Origin: Cellulophaga algicola DSM 14237 | Lineage (GTDB): Bacteria; Bacteroidota; Bacteroidia; Flavobacteriales; Flavobacteriaceae | NCBI RefSeq assembly: GCF_000186265.1 | Contig: NC_014934.1 | Span: 1,612,001 to 1,676,000 of the forward strand | Reading direction: 5' to 3' | DNA: 64,000 nt | Part shown: in pieces, positions 36,909 to 46,062 of the stretch | Layout: the number at the start of each line of letters is the position of its first letter | Position numbering within the stretch: position 1 is the stretch's first letter | The notes under the pieces: generated by a model | What the model saw: only the letters and a program-made list of their open reading frames with translations | Told to the model about the DNA's origin: nothing | The model's database searches: none | Program-made: the position numbers and the translations under genes

Positions 36909-37475
36909 ATGAATCAATCCTTAGAAAACCAGCTCGTAACCCTCATTGAAGCCGATGTTTGGATGCTTAGCATTTTAGACATTGTACGCGATTTATCGCT
37001 TGCCGATTGTTGGATTGGTGCTGGTTTTGTTCGGAATAAGGTTTGGGACGTACTCCACAATATAAACCGAACGCCTTTAAATGATATTGATATTATTTAT
37101 TTTGATAGGTCTAAAGCTACCAAAGAACAAGACCTAGAGATTGAAACACAGTTAAAATCCCTTTACCCCAGCCTAAATTGGTCTGTTAAAAACCAAGCTA
37201 GAATGCATCTTAGAAATGGGCATACAGCTTATGCTACTTGTAAAGAAGCCATATCTTACTGGCCAGAAACCGCTACTGCCATTGCGGTACAGCGCAGTGC
37301 AACACATGACATTAAATGTCTTGCCCCTTATGGTTTAGAAGATTTATTTGCCCTTTTGGTACAACCCACACCAGATTTTGATATCGCCCAATACCAAGAG
37401 CGAATTTGTACTAAAGCATGGAATATTACTTGGAATCTATTGGCTATAAAAACAGGAGATCATAAGAATCCTTAA
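36909..37475 (+). CDS. Nucleotidyltransferase-family protein (DUF925/NTP_transf_6)
   Basis: A 188-residue cytosolic protein. WIGAGFVRNKVWDVLH and LNDIDIIYFD give the G-[GA]-x(9)-D-x-D arrangement of nucleotidyltransferases; ATAIAVQRS and PYGLEDLFALLVQP are typical of this small family. Substrate unknown. It lies between the lipoprotein gene at 35859 and a decayed copy of that gene's tail, as though inserted in a duplicated segment. Confidence 0.9.
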   Translation: MNQSLENQLVTLIEADVWMLSILDIVRDLSLADCWIGAGFVRNKVWDVLHNINRTPLNDIDIIYFDRSKATKEQDLEIETQLKSLYPSLNWSVKNQARMHLRNGHTAYATCKEAISYWPETATAIAVQRSATHDIKCLAPYGLEDLFALLVQPTPDFDIAQYQERICTKAWNITWNLLAIKTGDHKNP

Positions 37476-37488
37476 TCGTATTGTAAAA

Positions 37489-37616
37489 TTCCAGCGCAAA
37501 GTTCTAAGGCTAACTCCAATGACAGTTCATGGTCAGCATAGTGGTATAGACATAACATTTATTTGAACTACGAATTTGCTAGCTAACGCTATAATTATAC
37601 GGTTCACCGCTAGGAA
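37489..37616 (+). pseudogene. Decayed 3' tail of the lipoprotein gene at 35859
   Basis: TTCCAGCGCAAAGTTCT and CAATGACAGTTCATGG match 36653-36698 of the intact gene. After a deletion of about 95 bases, the block from ATTTATTTG through TATACGGTTCACCGC matches its final 60 bases with scattered changes and stops. No open frame is left. Confidence 0.8.
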
Positions 37617-37961
37617 AAAGCTGACCATACTCTAAACTACACCCTAAAAACATTCTTTTAATATCTTGTGAATAGTTCCCTTTTTGTTTAGTTTACTGGG
37701 TGAATTGCGCACAGTAACGCACTTAATTTTCTATGGAAAACGACAATGTGTTACCCTTATTTTCTGCCATTTTTAATGGCTGCAAAATTGATAATTCTCT
37801 CCCTCTAGACAAAAAAAGCTCTTTTCTTTATGAAATAGACACACCCTAGCCTCTAAAGGAATAATTAACGAGCTATAATATTCTTACCTTGCTATTTTTC
37901 TTCTTTTTGTTAAACGCTAAAAAATAACAGCATACTAGCTTAAGAACCCTAAAACCATCAA
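37617..37961 (+). other. Gene-free stretch
   Basis: I see no supported gene here. A 38-codon frame at 37733 (MENDNVLPLFSAIFNG...) has no clear signal and may be a remnant. An A/T-rich promoter-like region precedes the next lipoprotein. Confidence 0.5.
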
Positions 37962-38669
37962 ATGAAAACCAGTCTACTTACATTTTTTATACTTTTTTTG
38001 ATAGGGTGTAAAGACCCGCAAAAAAGTATACAAGAAAAAAATAAAACTCGTATAGATACTTTGACTGAAAACAAAATAGGCAGTAAAACAGCTCCAATAA
38101 TTTTAGAGAACGAAAAAGAAATTGTGAATTATGATACCGACTTTTCTGATTGGAAAATTGATGAAATAGATCTAACTCCATATAGCTTTTTAAATAGAAA
38201 AAATGATACGCTAGTATTAACTGCCAGAGATACTATCATTTTATTAGTGAATGAGTATTATGATGAGTTTAAAGAAAATTACGGGGCTTCAAGTTTTTCT
38301 GTTGCGCATGTTTACCCCCACTATAATATTGTTGAACTACAAGCTACAGCATACGAATACTCCTATCATATTTTAGCCGACTTACATACAGGAGACACCA
38401 TTTTTTCATACGGACAACCAATGTTTTCTAATAATGGCAAGTACATCTTTACCTCAAATGTTGACCTAGAAATTGGTTATGATGACAACGGGTATCAATT
38501 AATAACAGTAGATTCATTGGGTTTTAATACTCTAAAAACGGTAACGCTAGAAGGTTGGGGTATTCAAAAAGCTTCTTGGATTAGTGCAGATAGTATTGCC
38601 TTTTCAAAGGTTACTTTAAATGAAAATGATGAACTGAATTCAGAAAACAAAAAGATGAAGTTAAAATAG
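37962..38669 (+). CDS. Predicted lipoprotein of unknown function
   Basis: A 235-residue lipoprotein (signal MKTSLLTFFILFLIGC). A charged linker is followed by a beta-rich domain with repeating strands (VVNYDTDFSDWKIDEIDLT-like, YHILADLHTGDTIFSYGQP, GYQLITVDSLGFNTLKTVT). The run of blade-like 'GD.I....P.FS..G' units suggests a partial propeller. No catalytic motif recognised. Single gene between gene-free stretches. Confidence 0.75.
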   Translation: MKTSLLTFFILFLIGCKDPQKSIQEKNKTRIDTLTENKIGSKTAPIILENEKEIVNYDTDFSDWKIDEIDLTPYSFLNRKNDTLVLTARDTIILLVNEYYDEFKENYGASSFSVAHVYPHYNIVELQATAYEYSYHILADLHTGDTIFSYGQPMFSNNGKYIFTSNVDLEIGYDDNGYQLITVDSLGFNTLKTVTLEGWGIQKASWISADSIAFSKVTLNENDELNSENKKMKLK

Positions 38670-38767
38670 AGGCACTAAAACTAAAAACTTTTTACTAAAT
38701 TTAAAAGTCTATGTACTTCTATGATAACACTACTGCTACTAGATTTAGCTGAAACCTTAGCAACTCT

Positions 38768-39349
38768 ATGAAAAAAATATTTCTAGCCCTATTATTTTTT
38801 AGTTTCAATCTTTGTTTATCTCAAGCATTAATTAAGAAAATTGTGCTATCTGAGGCTGCTATTGAATTAACAAAACAAGAGGTAACGTATGACCCAAGTT
38901 ACTTCTCTATTGACTATCCCAATGGAGATGTACCCAGTGATAAAGGAGTTTGTACCGATGTAATTATTCGTGCGTATAGAAAAGTTGGGATAGATTTGCA
39001 GAAAGAAGTTCATGTAGATATGAAATCTAATTTTAGCGCTTATCCAAAACTATGGGGATTAAAAACCACCGATAGAAATATTGACCACCGTAGAGTTCCT
39101 AATTTAATGACCTACTTTAAAAGAATAGGTGCCGAAAAGCCAATTTCGGACAAAGCAGAGGACTATGTAACGGGTGATATTGTTTGTTGGAATCTAAATG
39201 GTGCACTAACTCATATCGGAATTGTAGTAGACAAAAAATCAAAAGACGGAAAGCGTAATTTAATCGTTCATAATATTGGCAGAGGACAAGTGTTACAAGA
39301 TTATCTTTTTGATTATAAAATTATTGGTCATTATCGCTATGAAAAGTAA
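38768..39349 (+). CDS. DUF1287 protein, exported NlpC/P60-like
   Basis: A 193-residue protein with a signal peptide (MKKIFLALLFFSFNLCLSQ). The DUF1287 signature is visible: VTYDPSYFSIDYPNGDVPSD, then GVCTDVIIRAYRKVGIDLQ with the nucleophile-like cysteine, the region RRVPNLMTYF, and VTGDIVCWNLNGALTHIGIV with the histidine. The Cys-His arrangement fits a papain/NlpC-like fold, so cell-wall peptide cleavage is plausible, but activity is not established for the family. Confidence 0.9.
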   Translation: MKKIFLALLFFSFNLCLSQALIKKIVLSEAAIELTKQEVTYDPSYFSIDYPNGDVPSDKGVCTDVIIRAYRKVGIDLQKEVHVDMKSNFSAYPKLWGLKTTDRNIDHRRVPNLMTYFKRIGAEKPISDKAEDYVTGDIVCWNLNGALTHIGIVVDKKSKDGKRNLIVHNIGRGQVLQDYLFDYKIIGHYRYEK

Positions 39350-39354
39350 AGCTT

Positions 39355-39665
39355 AGTTATTAGGTATTCATTTCCCTTTAAAAGAGATCGTTCTTAAACC
39401 TTAAAACATGGAAATTTTCAGGAAATCTAAGGCTACTACAAAAAGTAGGGTTACAAAAATTGATGTAATACCTATCCATAAATCTAAATTGAACACAAGC
39501 CTTCTAGAAATTACTTATTTTGCCTTACCCTTGGCTATCATGGGATTCTTCTTATAATATGTGTTCCAATTAAATGATCGTATTTTATTGCCTTCAGCTA
39601 TTATATTCTTGCTGTTTGTAGTACTAACAATTTGTTCACTAGTAATACGCCAAACTAATTTGCGC
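39355..39665 (+). pseudogene. Decayed copy of the membrane-protein gene at 42361 with its upstream region
   Basis: The frame part begins at 39489, where the intact gene's ATG is a TTG: GAACACAAGCCTTCTAGAAA is identical in both. The codon after GFFL is TAA where the intact gene has AAG or AAA. Homology continues to about the middle of the gene. Upstream, AGTTATTA...TTTCCCT.TAAAAG and GGCTACTAC also match 42217-42300, so promoter and gene were duplicated as one unit of about 310 bases. Confidence 0.88.
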
Positions 39666-39906
39666 GAAGTGTCTGTACGATTATAACAACTGTCCTTAAA
39701 AATTAAACAACCGTTCATAAAAACACCAAGCGCATTAATCGAGAATTACACCTATACTAACAGCTCTAACAACAACAAACACATGTATACAATATTCCTT
39801 ACATTGCATACCTGAAACATATATAAAAGTATTTCTAAGCTTAGCTATAAACGTACTTTTTATATCCCATAGCCCAAAAGAAAACTTTTAGAACACTCTT
39901 TTTTTT

Positions 39907-40902
39907 ATGAGAAAATATAGCTTAATCCCTATCCTACTCCTCTTATGTCTAGTGCAATCCTGTGCGGAACGAAAAGATATAGACCTTACTGAGTTTAGCT
40001 TATCACATTTTAGAACTATTGAAAAGCAGTATACTGGCGGAGAAATTATAGACCCTAGTGTCTATGCGCTTTCAGAGGATTATGATATCATCTCTTTTAT
40101 CCGAAAAGACAATACTGTTCCCGGTTTAGATCTAATTGTACGCTATGTGTATGCAAAAAAAGACTCGGTGGTTGCAGAAATTAAGTATGAATTAGATACT
40201 GATGATACGCATCAAAAGAAAAGCATAGCCTTCCGGAAAGCGCTTGCAGCTCATTTTATAAACGTAGCGGAAATAACGAGTAGCACCAATACGAAGAAAA
40301 CAGAGCAGGGCAATTTTAATGCTCAAACCCTTATTAATGATACCGATGATTATTATAACATAAGTACCTGGACAGCACCGCGTGTACACACTACCCTACT
40401 CTTGCAAATGTCCAATACCTTACAGCCAGCAACACATACCTACCCCAACCATAAGGTTCATATTACCTACCAAATACTATCAGGAAACAACATCACGCCA
40501 AAGAGCAGCCTTATTGGCCGTAAGGAAGTGAAAGAACAGGATTCGAAAACACCAAAATTTAGCAACGCCACTAAGGTAGTTTTACTACCCGAATGTATAA
40601 ACACGCCCACAGAAGAGTGCTTTTTTACTACCATTAATACTAAAGTGTTGGCACTCGCTAAACAAAAAGGGGTAGCCTTAGTAGCAGACACTCTTATTAT
40701 TGGTGTTCGGGTAAACCAAGAGGGTACTTCATCGCTATTCAGGACCAAAAGTACCAACCCTAAACTACCCGAAATATGCAAAACGGTTATCAATTCGCTT
40801 ACAAACGTTGAACCCTCTTATAGTACTGAAAGCGAAGCTTATGTGACCTCCTCATATTCTTGGTATATAATTTTTAAAGACGGTGAAATCATACTACAAT
40901 AA
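39907..40902 (+). CDS. Predicted lipoprotein of unknown function
   Basis: A 331-residue lipoprotein (signal ending CLVQSC). The mature part has an N-terminal alpha/beta region with FSLSHFRTIEKQYTGG, a middle strand-rich region (THTYPNHKVHITYQIL) and a C-terminal domain with paired cysteines (PECINTPTEECFF). No family recognised. Higher GC and more CCC/GGC codons than neighbours hint at separate origin; I did not quantify this. Confidence 0.75.
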   Translation: MRKYSLIPILLLLCLVQSCAERKDIDLTEFSLSHFRTIEKQYTGGEIIDPSVYALSEDYDIISFIRKDNTVPGLDLIVRYVYAKKDSVVAEIKYELDTDDTHQKKSIAFRKALAAHFINVAEITSSTNTKKTEQGNFNAQTLINDTDDYYNISTWTAPRVHTTLLLQMSNTLQPATHTYPNHKVHITYQILSGNNITPKSSLIGRKEVKEQDSKTPKFSNATKVVLLPECINTPTEECFFTTINTKVLALAKQKGVALVADTLIIGVRVNQEGTSSLFRTKSTNPKLPEICKTVINSLTNVEPSYSTESEAYVTSSYSWYIIFKDGEIILQ

Positions 40903-40935
40903 AGCTATTAAACGACACTACATTTTACGAGACCC

Positions 40936-41127
40936 TTGCTATTCATTGAAAAAAACTCGGAAATAAATAAAACGATCCAAAACATAAATTTCAACATAAA
41001 TACTGGATTAATAATCTCGACTATTTTATTTTTTTTAGCACTAATTACGCTCCGCTATAATTTGTTTGGAACAGGTACCATTTCAGCCGTTTTTATTACT
41101 TCGACCTTTAAATTAATTGCGCACTAA
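40936..41127 (+). CDS. Possible small single-helix membrane protein
   Basis: A 63-residue frame from TTG 40936 with one strong hydrophobic segment (NTGLIISTILFFLALITL, about 22-39). It has no convincing ribosome site and lies in a decayed stretch, so it may be a remnant of a larger membrane-protein gene. Listed as a weak candidate only. Confidence 0.3.
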   Translation: MLFIEKNSEINKTIQNINFNINTGLIISTILFFLALITLRYNLFGTGTISAVFITSTFKLIAH

Positions 41128-41341
41128 TTTTTAAAGTGTTCAAAGACAAAAAAAATACGTCTTAATAAAATTACATACTCGTAAAGAAATAAGATTTTGA
41201 ACTGAAATTTAAGCAAACATTAATTCGCAACTATTTTCTAAATGTAGTATCTTTTTACCCGCTAAGTGCTCAAATACTGAGCACGTCGTAAACTATGCGC
41301 AGTATGAAGAAAAAGTGTACTGCCGTTCAAGATTTAAAAAA

Positions 41342-42139
41342 ATGAGCATCTTTAAACTTTATTCCGTTACCGCCCTTATTTTGCTATCCTTCTCATGTAA
41401 CAACACCCCGGCTAAAGGAGTTGAAAATAGTTCTGAGAAAAAGTTAGTATTAGGAGAACAATCTATTTTTAAAGTATCAAAATGCATTGATTCTATTAGT
41501 ATAGATGGTAAAATGGATGAAGCCAGTTGGGCCAAAACAGAAAGTAGCACCTTTGAGTATAGTTATTCTATAGAAAAGCCTACAGACAAACAAACAACAA
41601 GGTTTAGAATGTTATGGGATGAAACCAGCCTATACCTTTTTTATCACTTTGAAGATAAATTTTTAACTGCTAGAGAAACCAAAAGAGACGGAGCTCCATA
41701 CCTAGATGATTGCGCAGAAATTTTTATTATTCCTGTGCCCGATAGTTTAGATACCCATTTTGGCTTTGAAATAAATATGTATAAAGCCACCAATGATATC
41801 CTATATTTCAACAATTATTATAAAGGAAAAAACGTTGGTTTAAAAACCTTTAATCCAACCATAAGGAGCGAAGTAAGCATTAACGGTACTATCAATGATA
41901 ATTCTGACATAGACCAAGGGTGGACTATGGAAATTGAAATACCCATTGCTGTATTTGGCTTTTTAAGCGATTTTGAGCCTGTACAAAAAGGCAACCAATG
42001 GGCTTTTTTGGCCGTTCGTCAAGACCGGAATGAGCTTGAAGGTGACCGGCGGGTAACCTCAACCCTTTTCCCTATTTATGATATTGAAAAAGATGTGCAT
42101 CAACCCCAGCGTTTCGGACTTATGGAATTTGTAGATTAA
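41342..42139 (+). CDS. Lipoprotein with CBM9-like carbohydrate-binding domain
   Basis: About 265 residues from ATG 41342, which opens directly on a lipoprotein signal (MSIFKLYSVTALILLSFSC). The longer frame from GTG 41315 only adds residues before the signal. The domain resembles carbohydrate-binding family 9/DOMON-like modules: ISIDGKMDEASWAKTE, RFRMLWDETSLYLFYHFEDKF, DDCAEIFIIP and GWTMEIEIPIAVFGF. Such lipoproteins bind sugars or serve in extracellular sugar use. No enzymatic domain is attached. Confidence 0.88.
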   Translation: MSIFKLYSVTALILLSFSCNNTPAKGVENSSEKKLVLGEQSIFKVSKCIDSISIDGKMDEASWAKTESSTFEYSYSIEKPTDKQTTRFRMLWDETSLYLFYHFEDKFLTARETKRDGAPYLDDCAEIFIIPVPDSLDTHFGFEINMYKATNDILYFNNYYKGKNVGLKTFNPTIRSEVSINGTINDNSDIDQGWTMEIEIPIAVFGFLSDFEPVQKGNQWAFLAVRQDRNELEGDRRVTSTLFPIYDIEKDVHQPQRFGLMEFVD

Positions 42140-42360
42140 AGCGCTTAAAATTACACCAGAACTCCCACCCCAAAAAAAATAGAAACAAACTATTGGTGTC
42201 TTTCAGAAAAGTAAACCCCAGTTATTAATTATATGCATCTCCCTGTAAAAGGGGTAGTACTTGAATATTAAAAGGTAGAAATTTGTAGGTAACCTAGGCT
42301 ATGGCTACTACATAAAATAAACATAGAAAAAGTGGTTTAATCCTTATAAACAGATCTAAA

Positions 42361-42717
42361 ATGAACACAAGCCTTCTAGAAATTACTTATTTTGCCTTAC
42401 CCTTAGTAATTATGGGGTTTTTCTTAAAGTACATATTCAAATTAGATGTTACTATTTTATTGCCTTCTGCTATAATGTTCTTGCTGTTTACAGTATTAAC
42501 AGTTTGTTCACCACTTACTCCAAAGAAATTTGAATCGCAATTATTCACCCTATTTTGTATTCTAGAAGTAGTGGCTTTAGTTGTCGGTATTGTTTTATTA
42601 GCTAAAACACAAATAGTATGGAAGCACTTCTTTATTTCTTTGTCTTTTCAACTCTTTTATTGGATCTTACTTTTCTATTATGGAGGCATACGCTTTACCC
42701 ATAAGTTTGGCGCCTAA
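42361..42717 (+). CDS. Four-helix membrane protein of unknown function
   Basis: A 118-residue protein with four hydrophobic segments (about 8-23, 30-47, 62-80 and 87-106) and few charged residues. No family recognised. A decayed copy with its upstream region lies at 39355-39665, so two genes between (39907 and 41342) are bracketed by the duplication. Confidence 0.8.
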   Translation: MNTSLLEITYFALPLVIMGFFLKYIFKLDVTILLPSAIMFLLFTVLTVCSPLTPKKFESQLFTLFCILEVVALVVGIVLLAKTQIVWKHFFISLSFQLFYWILLFYYGGIRFTHKFGA

Positions 42718-42824
42718 GTAACATGCTTCTTAGGCTATATTTTTGCTTAAGTTGAATAGTTTATCTTTAATATGTAGCAACAAAACCATGCTAAGCATTT
42801 ATACGAGCTACATTAAACCGCTAT

Positions 42825-43304
42825 ATGACCGCAAAAAAACTATTCTTTTTAATGCTAGGCGTTATGGTAATTATGATGATCATAATAAACCTAATGATAA
42901 ATACCTCAAATTCGAATGCGGATAGCATAACGGAAGACTATTTTACAAATTTAGAGTTAGAAGTAAGCGGAACTATTTGCGCTGTGGAAAAACAAACGGA
43001 TACTTACAAATACCTTATTACCCTAAAAGATATTAAATCAAATACTACGGACTATACCAAACCGAGTCCTTTAGGCGTAAACTTTTGTGTCATAAAAGGC
43101 GCTGTAGCCATTTTTGCAGACCACTATGATGGGTATAAAATTGGAGACACTATACGCATAGGAGAAAATAAAACAGACCTCATAAAATGCATTTCAACAG
43201 ACGGGACGACTAGGTTTATAAGAAAACGAAGTAATGTGATGCTGTATACCGTGGCATCACCTAATAAACGAATGAAACAATTGATAACACTCGGGTGTCC
43301 CTAG
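42825..43304 (+). CDS. Single-pass membrane protein of unknown function
   Basis: A 159-residue protein with an N-terminal helix (LFFLMLGVMVIMMIIINLMI, about 6-25) and a beta-rich outer part (ELEVSGTICAVEKQTDTYKY, FCVIKGAVAIFADHYDGYKI, GDTIRIGENK) resembling small OB-like domains seen in other Bacteroidota membrane-anchored proteins. Role unknown. Confidence 0.78.
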   Translation: MTAKKLFFLMLGVMVIMMIIINLMINTSNSNADSITEDYFTNLELEVSGTICAVEKQTDTYKYLITLKDIKSNTTDYTKPSPLGVNFCVIKGAVAIFADHYDGYKIGDTIRIGENKTDLIKCISTDGTTRFIRKRSNVMLYTVASPNKRMKQLITLGCP

Positions 43305-43475
43305 AACTTACGTACAATACCTATAAGCCCTACATTAGGTTACCGCTACAGGAACAACGCACCATGAAAGATACAAACGCTCTCAGGAATTAATTTAGCC
43401 TCTCTTAGCCTTAATAGCCTATAAATTGAGAATTTTAAACTTACGGGTATCTAACATAGTAATGGGTTGTAAAAA

Positions 43476-43730
43476 ATGAGTAGAGAAAAATTAATAGAAA
43501 TCGCTAAAAAAATAATTAAAGCTGTTTGTTCAGAGTAAAAGCTTAACGAATTAGAGGATCTTTTCAATAAAAACATTTCCTACCCAAATGGCTTAAATCT
43601 ATTTTATTAGCCTGAAAATGATAATTTCAGAAAGGATGGTATTAAAAATTATAAGTATAGAAGAGGTTGTTGATAAGTGCTTGTCCTATAAATCTATTAT
43701 TTTTTTAAATATGGAGGTCTTAAAACTAAA
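43476..43730 (+). pseudogene. Decayed colicin/pyocin-immunity-like gene
   Basis: Reading from ATG 43476 gives REKLIEIAKKIIKAVCSE, a TAA, KLNELEDLFNKNISYPNGLN, a TAG after LFY, and PENDNFRKDG. After a frameshift comes EEVVDKCLSYKSIIF. This is the order of the small helical DNase-colicin immunity proteins: LIxxxxxI, then E.EL..L...N..HP.GS.LI.YPE, then E.VDK.L.YK. Two stops and a frameshift make it non-functional. Everything else between 43305 and 44087 is without an open frame. Confidence 0.65.
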
Positions 43731-44087
43731 AAATCGATGGATTTACTATCCTTAGCTGATAAATAATGACTTAGATCATCGTATACATCCTGATGACTTA
43801 ACAGGTATAACAAATAATTAATTAGGAGTAGTACATTATATAGATGAGGAGGATAATTATATTAAGATTTGAGCTACCAATATTGAAATCAGAGTAAAAA
43901 AGAAGGAATCTTAAATTATTACCTAAACCATCATTTAAATAAAATAATCAAATTGAACTTTTAAAAAATGTAAAACACCTTGTACTTATTTCGAAAGTCA
44001 ACAACTTTCTTCACTATACAGACGTTTACATGTAACGTTACCGGTAATTTCAATTAAAAAATACAGCAAAATAATCTCAAAAATATA

Positions 44088-44567
44088 ATGAACGAATACA
44101 TTTCATCTCTTGCTCCAGAAAAATTATTCATTGTTTTAACTAGTGAAAGATATAAATATGAAGAAGAAGCCATCAAACAAGCAGAAATTAAATTTGAGAA
44201 ATTTGGAAATGATTACATGGGATTACAAAAGTCCTCTAACCAAACCGAAGTAGAATTTAAAAAAGAAATTAAAAACAGACTGCAGGCAAACGAGAATATA
44301 GAAGCAATAAAAAACCAACTCAAATTAAGAGGGATTGATGAAAAAACCAAAATTGTAGACAAAGTTTTCAATGAAATTTATGCTCTTGAAAAAATTGATT
44401 TAGCCAAGAAAAAAGTAGTATCAATAATAATAATTATTGTTCTTTTAGTTCTGGGAATTTTAAATCTAATTCCGTTCAGTGGCCTTCGATCCATTATTGG
44501 ACTTATTTTTTTGGGCTTAGCTATGTATAGGTTGAATCTTCTCTTCAAAAAGGTTACCAATGAATAA
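44088..44567 (+). CDS. Membrane protein with helical cytosolic part, unknown function
   Basis: A 159-residue protein. The first 100 residues form charged helices (EEEAIKQAEIKFEKFGNDYM, ENIEAIKNQLKLRG). Two close hydrophobic segments follow (KVVSIIIIIVLLVLGILNLI and RSIIGLIFLGLAMYRL). The tail-anchored two-helix hairpin suggests a membrane adapter. No family recognised. Confidence 0.78.
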   Translation: MNEYISSLAPEKLFIVLTSERYKYEEEAIKQAEIKFEKFGNDYMGLQKSSNQTEVEFKKEIKNRLQANENIEAIKNQLKLRGIDEKTKIVDKVFNEIYALEKIDLAKKKVVSIIIIIVLLVLGILNLIPFSGLRSIIGLIFLGLAMYRLNLLFKKVTNE

Positions 44568-44627
44568 ACCCAAAGGCCTGTACGCATCCACAAGGTTTCT
44601 TGTAATAAGAAAACACTATAAGAAATT

Positions 44628-45299
44628 ATGAAAAATAGATTCGTTTTAATACTTGCCCTATCTCTAGCATTGCTCTCTTGCCATAGTGCTAGAGAAGCTA
44701 AAAACGCACAAAAAGATGATGCCCTAAAAGAAATACAACAGCGGGCTACAGCTCCTAATTTTGCGGTTACAGAACTCATTTGTGATACCATCTATGAAAA
44801 TAAAAAATACAAAATTATAGTCTCTACCTTTACTGATGCCATAAGTTATGATCAAGACGTTTACAATGCTGTTTTTAAATGCTACACCTGGAACAATGAA
44901 CGTTATCAAGAAATCTATAGTGATTCTATTCAACAACATTTTAGTGGCATAGAATTCCTAGATTTTAATAATGATGGGGTCAAAGATATTCTACTTCAAA
45001 ACACTTCCGATGCACGAAGCAATCTTACGTATTACTTATATCTCGTAGCTACTAAAACTGACCAACTACAGAAAATAAAAAAATTTGAAACCATTAAAAA
45101 TCCGCATTATCTACCAGAACATGATATCATAGACAATTTAGTGCTGTCTGGTCGCAATTGGACCAATTTTTATAAAATAGAAGGCGATAGTATTATAGCT
45201 CTTGACACAGTAATTTATGAAGGAACAGATGAAAATGGTGCAGATACTTATGATAAAGACTTCCAAACAGCACTTAAAAAGCTAACGCAGAAAAATTGA
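44628..45299 (+). CDS. Lipoprotein with FG-GAP/calcium-loop motif
   Basis: A 223-residue lipoprotein (signal MKNRFVLILALSLALLSC). The motif FLDFNNDGVKDILLQN is a D-x-N-x-D-G calcium-binding loop as in FG-GAP/VCBS repeats, here present only once. The rest is beta-rich (YKIIVSTFTDAISYD, YTWNNERYQEIYSD). Bacteroidota have many lipoproteins of this type with a single loop; ligand unknown. Confidence 0.8.
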   Translation: MKNRFVLILALSLALLSCHSAREAKNAQKDDALKEIQQRATAPNFAVTELICDTIYENKKYKIIVSTFTDAISYDQDVYNAVFKCYTWNNERYQEIYSDSIQQHFSGIEFLDFNNDGVKDILLQNTSDARSNLTYYLYLVATKTDQLQKIKKFETIKNPHYLPEHDIIDNLVLSGRNWTNFYKIEGDSIIALDTVIYEGTDENGADTYDKDFQTALKKLTQKN

Positions 45300-45481
45300 G
45301 TGAAAAACTATAAAAGCAATAGGCATTCTAAAATTTTAGATGCTGTACTTATTTAAAGTAAAACCAATTTGGCCTCTGATAATGCCATTGACGAGCAAAT
45401 TGATAACTTTAACCCCTAAGATACACCTGCGGTGAAATTATTATAAACATCTAAATTAATTGCCCTATTATTGATTCTAGA

Positions 45482-45838
45482 TTGTACTCAACTGAAGCAT
45501 TAGACCATGTAATCGACTCTCGGTTGAATGAAGAGTTTAAAAGCCTAAAAAGATATATTTTTGAGGGTGCTAATTATAATATTTCAAACTTCAATAGAGC
45601 GCTTGTTTTTTATGATGATCAAATATTTAAAAAAGCATCGTTAGAAATCAATCCGTTAGATACATGGATTAACGCTTATTATTGGTACTCGATTTACATT
45701 AACGAGTTGAAAAAACAAAATATATCGATTGGTAGTCATAAACAATCGAAACTTAAATTAATCGAGCAAATAGATTATTTTACTGCCTCTGATTTTGATT
45801 GGTCAATTATTGAACAGATTGATAATGAATTGCACTAG
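45482..45838 (+). CDS. Small helical protein of unknown function
   Basis: About 118 residues from TTG 45482 (an ATT at 45455 is also in frame after a stop). Helical with aromatic residues (WINAYYWYSIYINELKKQ). The lack of a good start and the decayed 180 bases upstream suggest that the gene has lost its N-terminus. It is followed after 10 bases by a right-end motif of the cassette type seen downstream (45849-45858), so it may be the first member of the cassette array. Confidence 0.55.
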   Translation: MYSTEALDHVIDSRLNEEFKSLKRYIFEGANYNISNFNRALVFYDDQIFKKASLEINPLDTWINAYYWYSIYINELKKQNISIGSHKQSKLKLIEQIDYFTASDFDWSIIEQIDNELH

Positions 45839-45848
45839 AATAAAAAAA

Positions 45849-45990
45849 GTTTTACAACACTATATAAAGCAAATAGAGCGTTAAGTGTTTAATCAAAAGG
45901 TCATTGTCTATTTACAAGGTCTGCCAAATCTTTTGATTTGACTCTTAGCTCAAAAATATAAATGCAAAATATTTATATTTTGCTGAGTTC
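45849..45990 (+). repeat. Degenerate cassette right end and arm
   Basis: GTTTTACAAC (45849-45858) equals the word of cassette A's right end. It is followed by a degraded right arm with the hairpin CCAAATC/GATTTGA (about 45929-45947), a variant of the hairpin in the three better arms. It marks the end of an older cassette containing the preceding gene. Confidence 0.55.
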
Positions 45991-46043
45991 TAATCTAAAA
46001 CAAAAGTGCTTATCTACTGCCCTACTATTCTTATACAAAAACC

Positions 46044-46057
46044 GTTAGCAACTATTA
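46044..46057 (+). repeat. Left cassette end of the MORN gene
   Basis: GTTAGCAACTATTA, 6 bases before the MORN start codon, resembles the left ends of cassettes C (GTTAGCAAACATTAT) and A. No matching right end follows the gene; instead the 550-base repeat begins one base after its stop, so the right end was probably lost by deletion. Confidence 0.6.
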
Positions 46058-46062
46058 AAATA

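Noticed and set aside
37733-37849. 38-codon plus-strand frame in a gene-free stretch
   Set aside because: No start signal or recognisable motif; more likely a remnant of decayed sequence.
42743-42925. 60-codon frame overlapping the start of the gene at 42825
   Set aside because: It is out of frame with the well-supported TM protein and has no features of its own.
43740-43920. Possible HNH-nuclease remnant (RIHPDDLTGI-like reading) after the immunity-like wreck
   Set aside because: Too short and stop-ridden; the HxxxP-like phrase alone does not establish a nuclease.
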